Part shown: one piece after another, positions 35,604 through 45,010 of the stretch | Layout of the letters: every line of letters begins with the position of its first letter | How positions within the stretch are numbered: position 1 is the first letter of the stretch | DNA from: Tabrizicola sp. | GTDB taxonomy: Bacteria; Pseudomonadota; Alphaproteobacteria; Rhodobacterales; Rhodobacteraceae | Direction: 5' to 3' | DNA: 64,000 nt | Assembly: GCF_030694085.1 (NCBI RefSeq) | Contig: NZ_JAUXZE010000035.1 | Span: 124,001-188,000 of the forward strand | Made by a program: the position numbers and the translations under genes | The notes under the pieces: model-generated | What the model was told of the DNA's origin: nothing | Database searches by the model: none | What the model saw: only the letters and a program-made list of their open reading frames with translations

Positions 35604-37424
35604 TCAAACTTCGGCATGGGCTTCCTCCACCCCGCCGGAAACCATCCGCCGAAAAACCTCGTTCCCGGCCAGAAGCTCGTCATAGCTGCCTTGGGCCAAA
35701 AGCTTGCCACGCTCCATCAGGAAGATCGTGTCACAGCTTTTCACCGTGCTCAGCCGGTGCGCGATCAGGATGATCGTCTTGTCGGCGCGGATGTTCTGCA
35801 CCGCCTCCATCACCACACGCTCGGTGATGTTGTCCAGGGCCGAGGTCGCCTCATCCATGATCAGAAGCGTCGGGTCGCGATACAGGGCCCGCGCGATGCC
35901 GATCCGCTGGCGCTGGCCGCCCGACAGGCGTACGCCACGCTCGCCCACCAGGGTCTGATAGCCCTGCGGCAGGTCGGACATGACGAAGTCATGCAGCGCG
36001 GCCGTGCGCGCCGCCCGCTCGACGCCCGCCATGTCGATCTGGTCCTTGGGCACGCCGAAGGCGACGTTGGCGGCAATGGTGTCATCCGTCAGGAAGATCG
36101 CCTGCGGCACATAGCCCAGGGTCATCTGCCAGGCGCGCCGGTTCTCGTCGGTGATCGGGACCCCGTCCACCCGGATCGTCCCTTCATCCGGCGTAAGCAG
36201 GCCCAATACCAGGTCAACCAGCGTCGTCTTGCCCGCCCCCGTTCCTCCGACGATCCCCACCGTGGTGCGCGCGCCAATCGCCAGGTCCACGCCCCGCAGC
36301 GTTGGCCGTTCGGCATTGGCATAGGCGAAACTGATCTTCGACAGCTCAAGCGAGCGTTCCAGCGCCATCGGTTTCGGCGTGGGCGCCTCCAGGATCGGCC
36401 GCGGCGGCGTTGCCGCGATGTCCTGCACGATCGTGTCCAGAATCGGGGTCGCCCCGCGGATCGACACCAGCGAGTGATAGATCTGCTGCAGCGACGGCAG
36501 AAGACGCATCGTCGAAAAGGCGATGACCCCCAGGGTGGGGACGATGGCCGTGATGTTGCCCTCGTTGCGGAACAACAGCAGCAGGATCAGCCCCAGCAGC
36601 GTTCCAAAGGTGATCGCCTCCAGGATGAAGCGGGGCAGTTCCGCCATCACCCCCATCGTCGCGCCGGAATGTGCGGCCTTGTATGCGGCGGTGGCGTAGC
36701 TGCTGACATAGGTCGCCTCCAGGCCCATCACCTTGACATCCTTGATCCCGCCAGTCGCCTCTTGCGCGACGACGAAGCGGTCCTCGAAGGCGTTCATCAT
36801 GTCCTCGCCCAGGCCGTGCAGCCGGCCGCGGAACCGCAGATAGATCAGCCCGTAGCCCAGACCCAGCAACAGGGCCGAGAACACCGTGACCAAGGGGTCC
36901 ACCACCATCAGGAAGCACAGAATCGCCAGAACCAGCAGGCTGTTGGCCACCAGGCGCAGGCAGGGCTGGATCACGCGGGCCACCAGGCCATCGACCTCGT
37001 TCAGGACATTCTTGCCAAGTTCGGCACTGTTGCGGTCCAAAAACCAGGGATAGGGCTGGCTAAGATAGGCCGACAAGAGACGCGTGGATACCGTGTAACC
37101 GCGCATGGTCGAAAAGCGAATCAGTGCGTAGGTCCCAAGCGCCTTCACCGCCAATCCGGCCATGACCACCACCAGGACACCAACGGCAAGCCAGACCTGG
37201 AACGAGAAGGTGCTGTCGAAACCGACCCAATCGTAAACAGCCGCCATACGGGCGTTGGTCTGCACCATATCTGGCGAAGACAGGACATTCAGCAGCATCA
37301 TGACCGCCGAAATACCCATGATCTCGGCGACCGCGACCATGACCATCAGCGCCGTAAGCAGCCAGAATCGCTTGCGCTCGACCCGGTCAAATAATGCGAA
37401 AAGCTTGCGATATGTCGCGATCAA
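35604..37424 (-). CDS. MsbA-like ABC exporter (fused TM and ATPase)
   Basis: A 606-residue half transporter. Six transmembrane helices occupy about residues 15-325 (first FWLLTALMVMVAVAEIMG). The nucleotide-binding domain has Walker A VGGTGAGKTT, signature VRLSGGQRQRIGIARAL, Walker B LLIMDEATSALD and H-loop IAHRLSTV. Type IV exporters of this form flip lipid-linked sugars or lipids. With no Wzx-type flippase seen in the locus, it is the best candidate for moving the repeat unit across the inner membrane. That role is inferred from context. Confidence 0.93.
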   Translation of the reverse strand: MIATYRKLFALFDRVERKRFWLLTALMVMVAVAEIMGISAVMMLLNVLSSPDMVQTNARMAAVYDWVGFDSTFSFQVWLAVGVLVVVMAGLAVKALGTYALIRFSTMRGYTVSTRLLSAYLSQPYPWFLDRNSAELGKNVLNEVDGLVARVIQPCLRLVANSLLVLAILCFLMVVDPLVTVFSALLLGLGYGLIYLRFRGRLHGLGEDMMNAFEDRFVVAQEATGGIKDVKVMGLEATYVSSYATAAYKAAHSGATMGVMAELPRFILEAITFGTLLGLILLLLFRNEGNITAIVPTLGVIAFSTMRLLPSLQQIYHSLVSIRGATPILDTIVQDIAATPPRPILEAPTPKPMALERSLELSKISFAYANAERPTLRGVDLAIGARTTVGIVGGTGAGKTTLVDLVLGLLTPDEGTIRVDGVPITDENRRAWQMTLGYVPQAIFLTDDTIAANVAFGVPKDQIDMAGVERAARTAALHDFVMSDLPQGYQTLVGERGVRLSGGQRQRIGIARALYRDPTLLIMDEATSALDNITERVVMEAVQNIRADKTIILIAHRLSTVKSCDTIFLMERGKLLAQGSYDELLAGNEVFRRMVSGGVEEAHAEV

Positions 37425-37864
37425 TGCACTTCACCCCGATTTCCGGGCCCACCTTGCTGTCCCGGAATGACAAAAGAAAGGCATTCCTCGGCAACTTCCG
37501 AATTTGTCTGCCAAGACAGTGCCTTGGCCTTGCGACATGTCGCCGCGCCTGCCGGTCGCCCCCTGATCCTCCCGCCGCCACCTGGCGACAAACACCGGGC
37601 AGGCGGGCCGGGGGAATACGAATTCCCCTGCGATGCCAATAGCTTGACTTCCACCCGCCCGCAATACCTGCGCGCCTCAACCTGAAGCCGAACTCTGCCG
37701 CCACCCGCTCGCGTTATGGAAGCCAGCCCCGGAACGATCCCGGCCGTCGCGATATGCGCCAGATCGGCGATCTGAAGGCGACGCAGATTTTCCAACTCAT
37801 GGACATAATCTTGCCACGGCGCACCAACACCCTGACAGCACACACCGCACAAGGGATGCGTGAG
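37425..37864. other. Intergenic region upstream of small membrane protein
   Basis: A 440-bp stretch between the start of the divergent ABC exporter and the small membrane protein gene. Short open frames on both strands (for example 37387-37704 minus) lack family features and a credible start. It probably holds the exporter promoter; no convincing -35/-10 pair was found. Confidence 0.55.
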
Positions 37865-38068
37865 ATGATGGCAGGGATGGTTCTGGTTTCCGCAGTGGTC
37901 GGTATGGGGGCCGTGGCGATGACAATGGCCTTGTCGCTTCCGACCTGGGCCGTCGTGATGAGCTACCCGGCCGTGTGCAGCCTTACGCTTCTGATGACAG
38001 CCGCCTTGTTCAGCATCCGGTCCCGTCAGTCCGCCCCGGATCAGCGGGCGCTCCGCACCCAGGCCTGA
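37865..38068 (+). CDS. Small two-helix membrane protein, paralogue A
   Basis: A 67-residue protein with two hydrophobic segments, VLVSAVVGMGAVAMTMAL and WAVVMSYPAVCSLTLLMTAALF, and a short basic tail (RSRQS). The start at 37865 was chosen because it aligns exactly with residue 1 of the paralogue at 38280, both having 26 residues up to the shared P-x-WAV-x-x-x-YPA motif; AAGGG lies 9 nt upstream. The function is unknown. It is located between the exporter and the initiating sugar transferase of the EPS locus. Confidence 0.6.
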   Translation: MMAGMVLVSAVVGMGAVAMTMALSLPTWAVVMSYPAVCSLTLLMTAALFSIRSRQSAPDQRALRTQA

Positions 38069-38279
38069 CCCGCCACAAAGCGTCTTTCGCGAGACTGATC
38101 GGGCGGAAACGGCCTCACAAGGCGGAAGATGATCGGCCAAGTCCTGCCAATCGCAGACACAATACCCATTCGTCGCAATTTCATTCACGCTTAATTTCTC
38201 GACGCTATGCCCCGAGAAGCCTAGGTTGTAGAATTGATCGGGGTTATGTAACGATGTTGCTCCGAGCGGGGAGACACGG

Positions 38280-38534
38280 ATGGCATTGGGCCTGGTACTG
38301 ATCGCTATGATTGGCGCTGCCAGCGTTTCGGTGGTCCTGTTTCTTTACGATTTTCCCATCTGGGCTGTGCTCCTCGCCTATCCCGCGACCGGAACCATGA
38401 TCCTGTTGCCGGGGGTCGCCCTTTGCGCCTGGATCAAGAACAGCCCGCGTGATGCGCAGACGCAACCGCCGCTTACTTCCCAGTCGCCCGCAGCACCACA
38501 CCCACAGTCGCCAGCAGGATCTTCAAATCCTTGA
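38280..38534 (+). CDS. Small two-helix membrane protein, paralogue B
   Basis: An 84-residue protein related to the one at 37865: LVLIAMIGAASVSVVLFLY, then FPIWAVLLAYPATGTMILL. A good GGGGAG ribosome site precedes the ATG by 6 nt. The proline/serine-rich tail after residue 55 reads over the last 62 bases of the convergent sugar-transferase gene. The duplication and shared PxWAV/YPA motif support a real gene family, not chance open frames. Its role is unknown; it is perhaps a small partner of the EPS machinery. Confidence 0.6.
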   Translation: MALGLVLIAMIGAASVSVVLFLYDFPIWAVLLAYPATGTMILLPGVALCAWIKNSPRDAQTQPPLTSQSPAAPHPQSPAGSSNP

Positions 38535-39165
38535 AGAAGGTCAGGTTGCGCTCGTACTCGGCGTCGAACTCGGCGCGCTGCGCGAAAGTCGACTGATTGC
38601 GCTCGGAGATCTGCCAGGTGCCGGTCAGGCCGGGCCGCAGGGCGTAATAGGCATTGCCGGGGTAAAGTTCCTGCTGGTCCACCATCATCGGGCGGGGACC
38701 GACCAGGCTCATGTCGCCGATCAGCACGTTCCAGAGCTGCGGCAGCTCATCAAGCGAGCTTTTGCGAAGAAATTGGCCAAATTCGGTAATCCGGGGGTCG
38801 GACGACAGTTTCTGGAAGGAGTCCCATTCCTGGCGCGCGGCCTCGTCGCTTTGCAGATAGGCCCGTAGCCGGGCATCAGCATCGGGAACCATGGTGCGCA
38901 GCTTCCATAGCTTGAAGATGCGGCCATCCTTGCCAACGCGGTCCTGAAAGAAAAACGGCGAATGGCCGGTCAGCTTCAGGACAAGCGCAAGGATCAGCAC
39001 GACCGGCACAACAAACGGCGCGACCATGACAACCAGGACCACATCCATCCAGCGCTTGAGAACCCGACGATACAGCGGCTCCTTCCGGACCCGCACCCAA
39101 CCCTGACCGACAGTGATCGAAGGTCGCTCGAAATTGGGCTCGCTTAGTTCAGAACGAACATCCAT
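38473..39165 (-). CDS. Initiating sugar transferase (WcaJ/ExoY type)
   Basis: A 230-residue polyprenyl-phosphate hexose-1-phosphate transferase. A membrane re-entrant hairpin (VVLVVMVAPFVVPVVLILALVLKL) precedes the catalytic block SPFFFQDRVGKDGRIFKLWKLRTM, then SLDELPQLWNVLIGDMSLVGPRP and LRPGLTGTWQISERN, all diagnostic of the Bac_transf family. It transfers the first sugar phosphate to undecaprenyl phosphate and so starts repeat-unit synthesis. GGAGG 8 nt upstream supports the ATG at 39165 over the in-frame TTG at 39171. Confidence 0.96.
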   Translation of the reverse strand: MDVRSELSEPNFERPSITVGQGWVRVRKEPLYRRVLKRWMDVVLVVMVAPFVVPVVLILALVLKLTGHSPFFFQDRVGKDGRIFKLWKLRTMVPDADARLRAYLQSDEAARQEWDSFQKLSSDPRITEFGQFLRKSSLDELPQLWNVLIGDMSLVGPRPMMVDQQELYPGNAYYALRPGLTGTWQISERNQSTFAQRAEFDAEYERNLTFFKDLKILLATVGVVLRATGK

Positions 39166-39702
39166 CTGCAACGCCTCCGAAAGGGTATAATCGCTGAGCG
39201 AAATCCTGCCAAACCGGCCCTATACTGCCGACCCGGTCTCAACCTGACACTCGCAACGCCGTCTACTTCACAACCTGCTTCTACCATTCTGGTTCCAGTG
39301 CCGCAATGTCGCCATAAGTGACGAAACGCACAGAAAGTGGTTACTTCTCATCAGCTTACACGCTATGGTTGTATTCCAAGCCGAGCAGAGCACCGGTTGG
39401 AAACGGGTCCTCGGAACCCGAGTCCAGAGGATTTTGGCAACAAAGCGAAGTTTCGCCACAGCATTGCCATGTTTTTCCACGCGTTTTGGCGGGCGGGCCT
39501 GGCCGCCGCTGCTGCAGTGCGGCATGCAACCGCGGTGAAGGCGCATTTGCACACTCGTTCTAAGCACGAAATTATGCTGAATCTCGAAACGGTGAATTTT
39601 TTGTTAACGTGGTCCGTTAACCACCCGAGCCGCCCGAACCGAAGGCATCCGATGCATCCGAGGCCTTCCGAAGACCGTATTGGCGATTCGTCATCGCCAC
39701 AC
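39166..39702. other. AT-richer intergenic region of the EPS locus
   Basis: A 537-bp gap with lower GC than its surroundings from about 39300 to 39640. It holds an inverted repeat at 39603-39621 (see separate entry) and presumably the sugar-transferase promoter. Open frames in it have no family features. Confidence 0.6.
39603..39621. repeat. Inverted repeat GTTAACG-N5-CGTTAAC
   Basis: Perfect 7-base arms around TGGTC, preceded by a run of six T. It is a possible operator or the end of the minus-strand operon that stops at 39703. As a terminator for that operon it lacks a T run on the correct side. Confidence 0.45.
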
Positions 39703-40290
39703 TCAGGCCGGATTTCCGCCCCGTCCACGGTGCCAGGCGACAGCAAGGACCAAAAGCGGCCCCGGCAGTTCCAGCAGCCAGTTCACCTTCACCCCCAGCG
39801 CGACGCTGCCGATCAGGCCGTCCATCTGGTGAAAGCTGGCGGCGCGGATCAGGACGAAGCTGCAGACAAAGGCCAGGCCGGCCAGTGCCAGCCAGATCCG
39901 GCCCAGAATTCGGCGCAGCAGCAGCGCCAACAGGCCCAGAAAGGCAATGCTTCCCCCGGCAACCAGCCAGATGAAGGCGCGTTGGAACCCGCGACGCTCG
40001 CCATACCAGCCGGCCAGCGAGGCATGGCAGCGCGCCACCATCGTCAGCAGCGATTGGAGGTCCAGCTGCTTGTTGACTGCCAGGGACAGCAGGATCGCCG
40101 AAGTGACCCACCAGAAGCGGCGCTCAAGCGTCTCGGCGCCCTCGCGCCCGCAGCCAAGGGCTGCGCGGGCCGACGCAAGTCCTGCCGCCAGATAGACCAG
40201 CACCGTTAACCAACCCACCGGATGATTGTCGCCAAGTCCGGGGCTCCACCGGGCAAAGGCGCAGGTCAGCGTCGTCTGAAGAAGCTCCAC
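39703..40290 (-). CDS. Integral membrane protein of EPS operon, unknown function
   Basis: A 195-residue protein from a GTG that abuts the PIG-L stop. It has four or five hydrophobic segments (GWLTVLVYLAAGLASARAAL, FWWVTSAILLSLAVN, FIWLVAGGSIAFLGLLALLL, IWLALAGLAFVCSFVLI, LPGPLLVLAVAW). The NKQLDLQ loop and WYGERRGFQ are its most distinctive polar parts. I do not recognise a characterised family. It is the last gene of a three-gene unit with PIG-L deacetylase and ManC, so it probably takes part in sugar or polymer handling. Confidence 0.75.
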   Translation of the reverse strand: MELLQTTLTCAFARWSPGLGDNHPVGWLTVLVYLAAGLASARAALGCGREGAETLERRFWWVTSAILLSLAVNKQLDLQSLLTMVARCHASLAGWYGERRGFQRAFIWLVAGGSIAFLGLLALLLRRILGRIWLALAGLAFVCSFVLIRAASFHQMDGLIGSVALGVKVNWLLELPGPLLVLAVAWHRGRGGNPA

Positions 40291-41130
40291 CTAGCTTGCC
40301 TTGCGCCCGTTCAGCCACGCCAGCATCAGGCGCACAAATCTGCGCTTGCGACTTTCCCAGGCCCGACGGTTCTTCTCGAAATCGGCGGGCAAACGGATGC
40401 GCTGGATCTCTTCGTCCCGCGCCGCCTCACCTTGTCTTGCGCCCTCGGCATGCCAGGGAAAGAACTGCTCGGTCGCGGGCCAGACATAGTCGTCGAACCA
40501 GGTCCAGGTCTTCGTGCGCTTGTAGACCTGCGCAATGTCATCGGCGAGGCCCGCATCGATCGGCAGCGATTGGGTCGGTCGGCCCAGGTACCGCAGGTTC
40601 CTCGCCATCAGCGGTTCGGCCTTGGGTGCCACATAGCCCGGCACCCACAGCTGAAACCCCATCTCGCCAGCAAGGCTTGCCACCACGCGAAAGACCTGGA
40701 TGTGGTCCTCGTGCCCATATTCGCCCCAGGGTCCGTGGGCGATGACATTCCTGATCCCGGCCAGCCGCCCGCGCAGCAGCGCGCGCATCTCGTCGAACTG
40801 CCGCCGGTAGCGGTCGGGATCGAAGCTGTTCAGGACCCGCAGCGCCCGGTGGGGGTAGACCCCATAGTCCGTCTCAAGCGGGGTCGGCCACGCGGCGCTG
40901 TCGAAGACCCCGGATTCCACCATCTGCAACCAATCCAGCGTCGGCAGTGGAAACGCCGCCATCGCCGCCTTGCGGCCTTCGGTCAGGTCCGGCGCGCAGG
41001 GCAGCTCGCCATAGACCAGCACGATCTTCTCGGCCGCCCGCAGCGCCGACCCGGCCCAAAGCACCTCGTCATCCGGGTGCGCCATCACGATGGCCAGCCG
41101 GTCGAACAGCGCGGGAGCAGCCCCCGTCAT
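40291..41130 (-). CDS. PIG-L/LmbE-family deacetylase
   Basis: A 279-residue enzyme with the zinc-binding signature AIVMAHPDDEVLWAG near residue 15 and the distal YGHEDHIQVFRV, both required for N-deacetylase activity on GlcNAc-type substrates. The start at MTGAAPALFD fits the family; the upstream extension would overlap manC. It lies 13 bases after manC and directly before the membrane protein. In EPS loci PIG-L proteins often de-N-acetylate a sugar of the polymer or precursor. The exact target here is unknown. Confidence 0.9.
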   Translation of the reverse strand: MTGAAPALFDRLAIVMAHPDDEVLWAGSALRAAEKIVLVYGELPCAPDLTEGRKAAMAAFPLPTLDWLQMVESGVFDSAAWPTPLETDYGVYPHRALRVLNSFDPDRYRRQFDEMRALLRGRLAGIRNVIAHGPWGEYGHEDHIQVFRVVASLAGEMGFQLWVPGYVAPKAEPLMARNLRYLGRPTQSLPIDAGLADDIAQVYKRTKTWTWFDDYVWPATEQFFPWHAEGARQGEAARDEEIQRIRLPADFEKNRRAWESRKRRFVRLMLAWLNGRKAS

Positions 41131-41143
41131 CGCACCACCTCTG

Positions 41144-42580
41144 TCATCGCGCCGGCCCCTTCTCGTCGCCCCGGGCATAGATGTCCTCGTAGCGGATGAT
41201 GTCATCCTCGCCCAGATAGGCACCCGTCTGCACCTCGATCATCACGACCGGCACTTTGCCGGGGTTCGCCAGCCGGTGAATGGCGCCCAAGGGGACATAG
41301 ATCGACTGGTTCTCCGCCAAAAGCCTCACCTCGTCCCCTACAGTGACCTGAGCCGTCCCGGACACCACGATCCAGTGCTCGGCCCGGTGGATGTGGCTTT
41401 GCAGACTTAGCGCCGCGCCCGGCTTGACCACGATCCGCTTGACCTGGAAGCGGTCGGCCAGGGCCAGCGTCTCGAACCAGCCCCAGGGCCGGTGGTCGCG
41501 CGGGAAGACCTCGGCCTGGCGCACCGCCTTGGCCTTCATCTCGGTCACCGCCGCCTTCACGTCCTGCGCCCGCGACCGGTCGGCCACCAGCACCGCATCC
41601 GGCATCGCCACGACGACCAGATCCTTCAGACCGATGCCGACGACATGCTGCCCCTCGACCTCGGACCGCAAGAGGGTTCCCTCGCAGTCGATGGCCGTCA
41701 CCGCACCCTGGCGGACCGTCCCGCTGCCATTCTCGCGCCAGACCGCGTTCCAGTCACCCAGGTCCGACCAGGCCGCCCCGAACGGCACCACCTCGATGTT
41801 CGCGGCCTTTTCCATCACCGCGAAGTCGACCGAGATATCCCGCGCGCCCGCCCAGGGCCCCTCGGCCAGCCGCAGGAACTCCAGATCCTTCCGCGCGCCC
41901 TGAACCGCGTCCCGCACCGGCCCGACCAGGTCCGCCGCATGCGCCTCGAAGGCCGCGATCAGCACCGAGGCCGAGGCCAGGAAGATCCCCGCATTCCATA
42001 GATAGCGCCCCTCGGCCAGCATCGCCTCGGCCCGCTGCAGAACCGGCTTCTCGACGAACCGCGCCACCTTCTGCGCCTCGCCCTCAACCACCGCTCCGGC
42101 CACCTCGATCCAGCCATAGCCGGTCTCGGGCCGGTCCGGGCGCACGCCGAAGGTCACGATCTGCCCGGCCTCTGCCCGGGGCATGCCCACAGCCACCGCC
42201 GCCTGAAATGCCACGACGTCCGGGATCGAATGATCCGTCGGCATCACCAGCAGCAGCGCCTTGGGGTCCTGTGCCGCCAGGTGCAGCGCCGCCGCCAGAA
42301 TTGCCGGCCCCGTGTTGCGCGCCGAAGGCTCGATCAGGATCGCGCCGGGCTTGATCCCGGCCACCGCCAGTTGCTCGGCAACGATGAACCGGAAGTCCGA
42401 GTTGGTGATCACCAGCGGGCTCGCCACGCCCGCGGCACCCCGCATCCGCTCGGCCGCAGCCTGAAACAGAGTCTCCTGCCCGGCCAACGGCACAAACTGC
42501 TTGGGAAAGCTCTTGCGCGACACGGGCCACAGTCGGGTGCCCGACCCGCCACACAACAGAACCGGAAAAATATCAGGCAT
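41144..42580 (-). CDS. manC: Mannose-1-phosphate guanylyltransferase/mannose-6-phosphate isomerase
   Basis: A 478-residue bifunctional-type enzyme making GDP-mannose. The nucleotidyltransferase domain starts [18 protein letters not shown] with FPKQF, then MPTDHSI and FVEKP. The C-terminal cupin ([44 protein letters not shown]) is the isomerase-type domain. The normal length for ManC/AlgA is matched. The start at MPDIFPV fits family alignments, although an ATG at 42607 is in frame. It is the first gene of the manC - PIG-L - membrane protein unit and indicates a mannose- or GDP-mannose-derived sugar in the polymer. Confidence 0.95.
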   Translation of the reverse strand: MPDIFPVLLCGGSGTRLWPVSRKSFPKQFVPLAGQETLFQAAAERMRGAAGVASPLVITNSDFRFIVAEQLAVAGIKPGAILIEPSARNTGPAILAAALHLAAQDPKALLLVMPTDHSIPDVVAFQAAVAVGMPRAEAGQIVTFGVRPDRPETGYGWIEVAGAVVEGEAQKVARFVEKPVLQRAEAMLAEGRYLWNAGIFLASASVLIAAFEAHAADLVGPVRDAVQGARKDLEFLRLAEGPWAGARDISVDFAVMEKAANIEVVPFGAAWSDLGDWNAVWRENGSGTVRQGAVTAIDCEGTLLRSEVEGQHVVGIGLKDLVVVAMPDAVLVADRSRAQDVKAAVTEMKAKAVRQAEVFPRDHRPWGWFETLALADRFQVKRIVVKPGAALSLQSHIHRAEHWIVVSGTAQVTVGDEVRLLAENQSIYVPLGAIHRLANPGKVPVVMIEVQTGAYLGEDDIIRYEDIYARGDEKGPAR

Positions 42581-42806
42581 GACCTGCGCATACTCCAACT
42601 TTGGCATCAGCAATGTCTTGGCGAAAGTCTGGGCCAGATTAAGCCCGGATTCTGGCAAAGGGCATAATCATTTGTCCTCCGATTGCAACCATCGCCGCGC
42701 CAGGCGATGTGCGTCCGCGCCACACCACCCCCGGACGCCCGCCAGGAACCGCCTTCCCCTCGCCCGCCCTGCGCCCTATAACGCCTGCGTCACCAAGGGG
42801 ATGCCC

Positions 42807-43394
42807 ATGCGCCAGGCCACCGTCACCCGCACCACCGCCGAGACCGAGATATCGGTCACCGTCAACCTGGACGGCAGCGGCACGCAGGACTGCCAGACCG
42901 GCGTCGGCTTCTTTGATCACATGCTCGACCAGCTCGCGCGCCACAGCCTGATCGACCTGACCATCCGCGCCAAGGGCGACCTGCACATCGACGACCACCA
43001 CACGGTCGAGGATGTGGGCATCGCCCTCGGTCAGGCCCTTGCCAAGGCCCTCGGCGACAAGCGCGGCATCCGCCGCTACGGCCATTTCCGGCTGGCGATG
43101 GATGATGCGCAGATCGCCACGGCGCTCGACCTCTCCGCCCGGCCTTACCTCATCTGGACCGTCGATTTCCCGACCCCCAAGATCGGCACATTCGACACCC
43201 AGCTTGTGCGCGAATTCTTCCAGGCGCTGTCCACCCACGGCGGCATCACGCTGCACGTCGACAAGCTGCACGGCTTCAACAGCCACCACATCGCCGAGGC
43301 CGCGTTCAAATCCGTCGCCCGCGCGCTGCGCGAGGCCGTCGAACCCGACCCCCGCCTCGGCGACGCGCTCCCCTCCACCAAGGGCGCGCTCTAG
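42807..43394 (+). CDS. hisB: Imidazoleglycerol-phosphate dehydratase
   Basis: A monofunctional 195-residue HisB, catalysing step 6 of histidine synthesis. Paired metal-binding motifs are present: [27 protein letters not shown], and [14 protein letters not shown]. The start at 42807 has AAGGGG 6 nt upstream; an ATG two codons earlier lies too close to that site. It is divergent from manC and first in the his series hisB-hisH. Confidence 0.98.
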   Translation: MRQATVTRTTAETEISVTVNLDGSGTQDCQTGVGFFDHMLDQLARHSLIDLTIRAKGDLHIDDHHTVEDVGIALGQALAKALGDKRGIRRYGHFRLAMDDAQIATALDLSARPYLIWTVDFPTPKIGTFDTQLVREFFQALSTHGGITLHVDKLHGFNSHHIAEAAFKSVARALREAVEPDPRLGDALPSTKGAL

Positions 43395-43462
43395 CCTTTC
43401 ATCTTTGCCCAAATATCCCCGCCGGAGGCTCCGACCCCTCCGCCCGCGCACCGGATACTGAC

Positions 43463-44101
43463 ATGCTGACCGCCCTCGTCGACTACGATTCCGGCAACCT
43501 TCATTCGGCCGAGAAGGCGTTTCAGCGCATGGCCGCCGAAGTGGGCGGCGGCGACATCCTTGTCACCTCCCGCCCCGAGGACGTGGCCCGCGCCGACCGC
43601 ATCGTCCTGCCCGGCGACGGCGCCTTCCCGGCCTGCCGCGCGGCCCTTGGCAGCTATGGCGGCCTGTTCGAAGCCATCGAAGAGGCGGTCACCCGCAAAG
43701 CCCGCCCCTTCCTCGGCATCTGCGTCGGCATGCAGATGCTCGCCTCGCGCGGCCACGAATACCGCCCGACCCAGGGCTTTGGCTGGATTCCCGGCGACGT
43801 CGTCAGGATCGAACCTGCGGACCGCACGCTGAAGGTCCCGCACATGGGCTGGAACGACCTTGTCGTGGAACAGGCCCACCCCGTTCTCGACGGCATCCAG
43901 ACCGGCGACCACGCCTATTTCGTCCACTCCTACCACTTCCGCGTCACCGACCCGGCCCACCGCCTCGCCTTCTGCGACTACGGCGGACCGATCACCGCCA
44001 TCGTCGGCCGCGACAACATCCTCGGCACCCAGTTCCACCCCGAGAAAAGTCAGGCCGCCGGCCTTCGCCTCATCGGCAATTTCCTCCGCTGGGCGCCGTG
44101 A
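43463..44101 (+). CDS. hisH: Imidazole glycerol phosphate synthase, glutaminase subunit
   Basis: A 212-residue class I glutamine amidotransferase. The nucleophile Cys is in FLGICVGMQMLASRG, and the His-Glu pair is in GTQFHPEKSQ. It supplies ammonia to HisF. The start LTALVDYDSGNLHSAEKAF is typical. A 68-bp gap from hisB contains a GC-rich motif found between many genes of this family of bacteria. Its stop overlaps a GTG that would begin the intact glutaminase gene. Confidence 0.98.
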   Translation: MLTALVDYDSGNLHSAEKAFQRMAAEVGGGDILVTSRPEDVARADRIVLPGDGAFPACRAALGSYGGLFEAIEEAVTRKARPFLGICVGMQMLASRGHEYRPTQGFGWIPGDVVRIEPADRTLKVPHMGWNDLVVEQAHPVLDGIQTGDHAYFVHSYHFRVTDPAHRLAFCDYGGPITAIVGRDNILGTQFHPEKSQAAGLRLIGNFLRWAP

Positions 44102-44173
44102 CCCAGGACATCGCGCAGCATCTGGCCGAGATCGCGGCCGAGCCGAGATGGCGGCGCGCACCGACCGAGGCTG

Positions 44174-45010
44174 GTGGCCGACTATATCCCCCAGCTTGCG
44201 GCCATCGACCCGGACCAGTTCGCCATCTCCGTCTGCCTTGCCGACGGCAGCCAGCACTCTGCCGGGGACAGTGCTGCGCCGTTCTCGATCCAGTCGATCT
44301 CCAAGGTCTTCGGTCTGGCCATCGCGCTTGGCCGGATGGGCGACCAGCTCTGGACCCGCGTCCGGCGCGAACCCTCGGGCCATGCCTTCAACTCGATCCT
44401 GCAGCTGGAACACGAGGCCGGCATCCCCCGCAACCCCTTCATCAACGCCGGCGCCATCGTCACCACCGACGCGGCCCTGGGCCATCGCCCGCCCAAGGAA
44501 TACCTGGCCGAGCTTCTGACCTTCCTGCGCACCGCCGCTGGCGACGACGACATCCACATCGACCGCGCCGTCGCCCGGTCGGAAACCGAAACCGGCCACC
44601 GCAACTTTGCGCTGGCGCATTTCCTGCGCGCGCACGGCAATCTGACGAACCCGCCCGAGCTTGTCCTCGGTGCCTATTTCCACCAATGCGCCATCGCGAT
44701 GTCCGTCGCGCAGCTGGCCCGCGCCGGCCGCTTCCTCGCCGGGTTCCAGCGCCTGATCTCGCCGGAACGCGTGCGCCGGATCAACGCCCTGATGCTGACC
44801 TGCGGCCATTACGACGGCTCGGGAGAATTCGCCTTCCGCGTCGGCCTGCCCGGCAAATCCGGGGTGGGCGGCGGCATCCTTGCCATCGCGCCCGGCCGCG
44901 CGTCCATCGCCGTCTGGTCGCCCGGCCTCAACACGCAAGGCAACTCCCGGCTTGGCACCGAGGCGCTGGACATGCTCGCACGCCGCACCGGCTGGTCGAT
45001 CTTCGGCTAG
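44174..45010 (+). CDS. glsA: Glutaminase, 5' end disrupted by frameshifts
   Basis: A serine-dependent glutaminase (glutamine to glutamate plus ammonia). The readable frame gives 278 residues from GTG at [16 protein letters not shown], with [12 protein letters not shown] (catalytic Ser-x-x-Lys), [10 protein letters not shown], and C-terminal [11 protein letters not shown]. Family members carry about 25 more N-terminal residues. Here these are found in other frames: GTG 44098 ([14 protein letters not shown]) overlaps the hisH stop, EMAARTDRG is in a second frame, and VADYIP is in a third. Two one-base losses would restore one frame. The remaining frame may still be translated, but the protein would be shortened. 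Gene decay or sequence error are both possible. Confidence 0.85.
   Translation: MADYIPQLAAIDPDQFAISVCLADGSQHSAGDSAAPFSIQSISKVFGLAIALGRMGDQLWTRVRREPSGHAFNSILQLEHEAGIPRNPFINAGAIVTTDAALGHRPPKEYLAELLTFLRTAAGDDDIHIDRAVARSETETGHRNFALAHFLRAHGNLTNPPELVLGAYFHQCAIAMSVAQLARAGRFLAGFQRLISPERVRRINALMLTCGHYDGSGEFAFRVGLPGKSGVGGGILAIAPGRASIAVWSPGLNTQGNSRLGTEALDMLARRTGWSIFG

Noticed and set aside
37387..38188. Open frames on both strands between the ABC exporter and small membrane protein
   Set aside because: No family features, Arg/Gly-rich shadow composition and no ribosome sites.
39184..39212. TTGGCA-N17-TATACC promoter for the sugar transferase
   Set aside because: The predicted start would fall inside the ribosome site of the gene, so it is unlikely to be the used promoter.
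39703..40290. Exosortase in the EPS locus
   Set aside because: The membrane protein here lacks the Cys-Arg-His exosortase residues in the right context.
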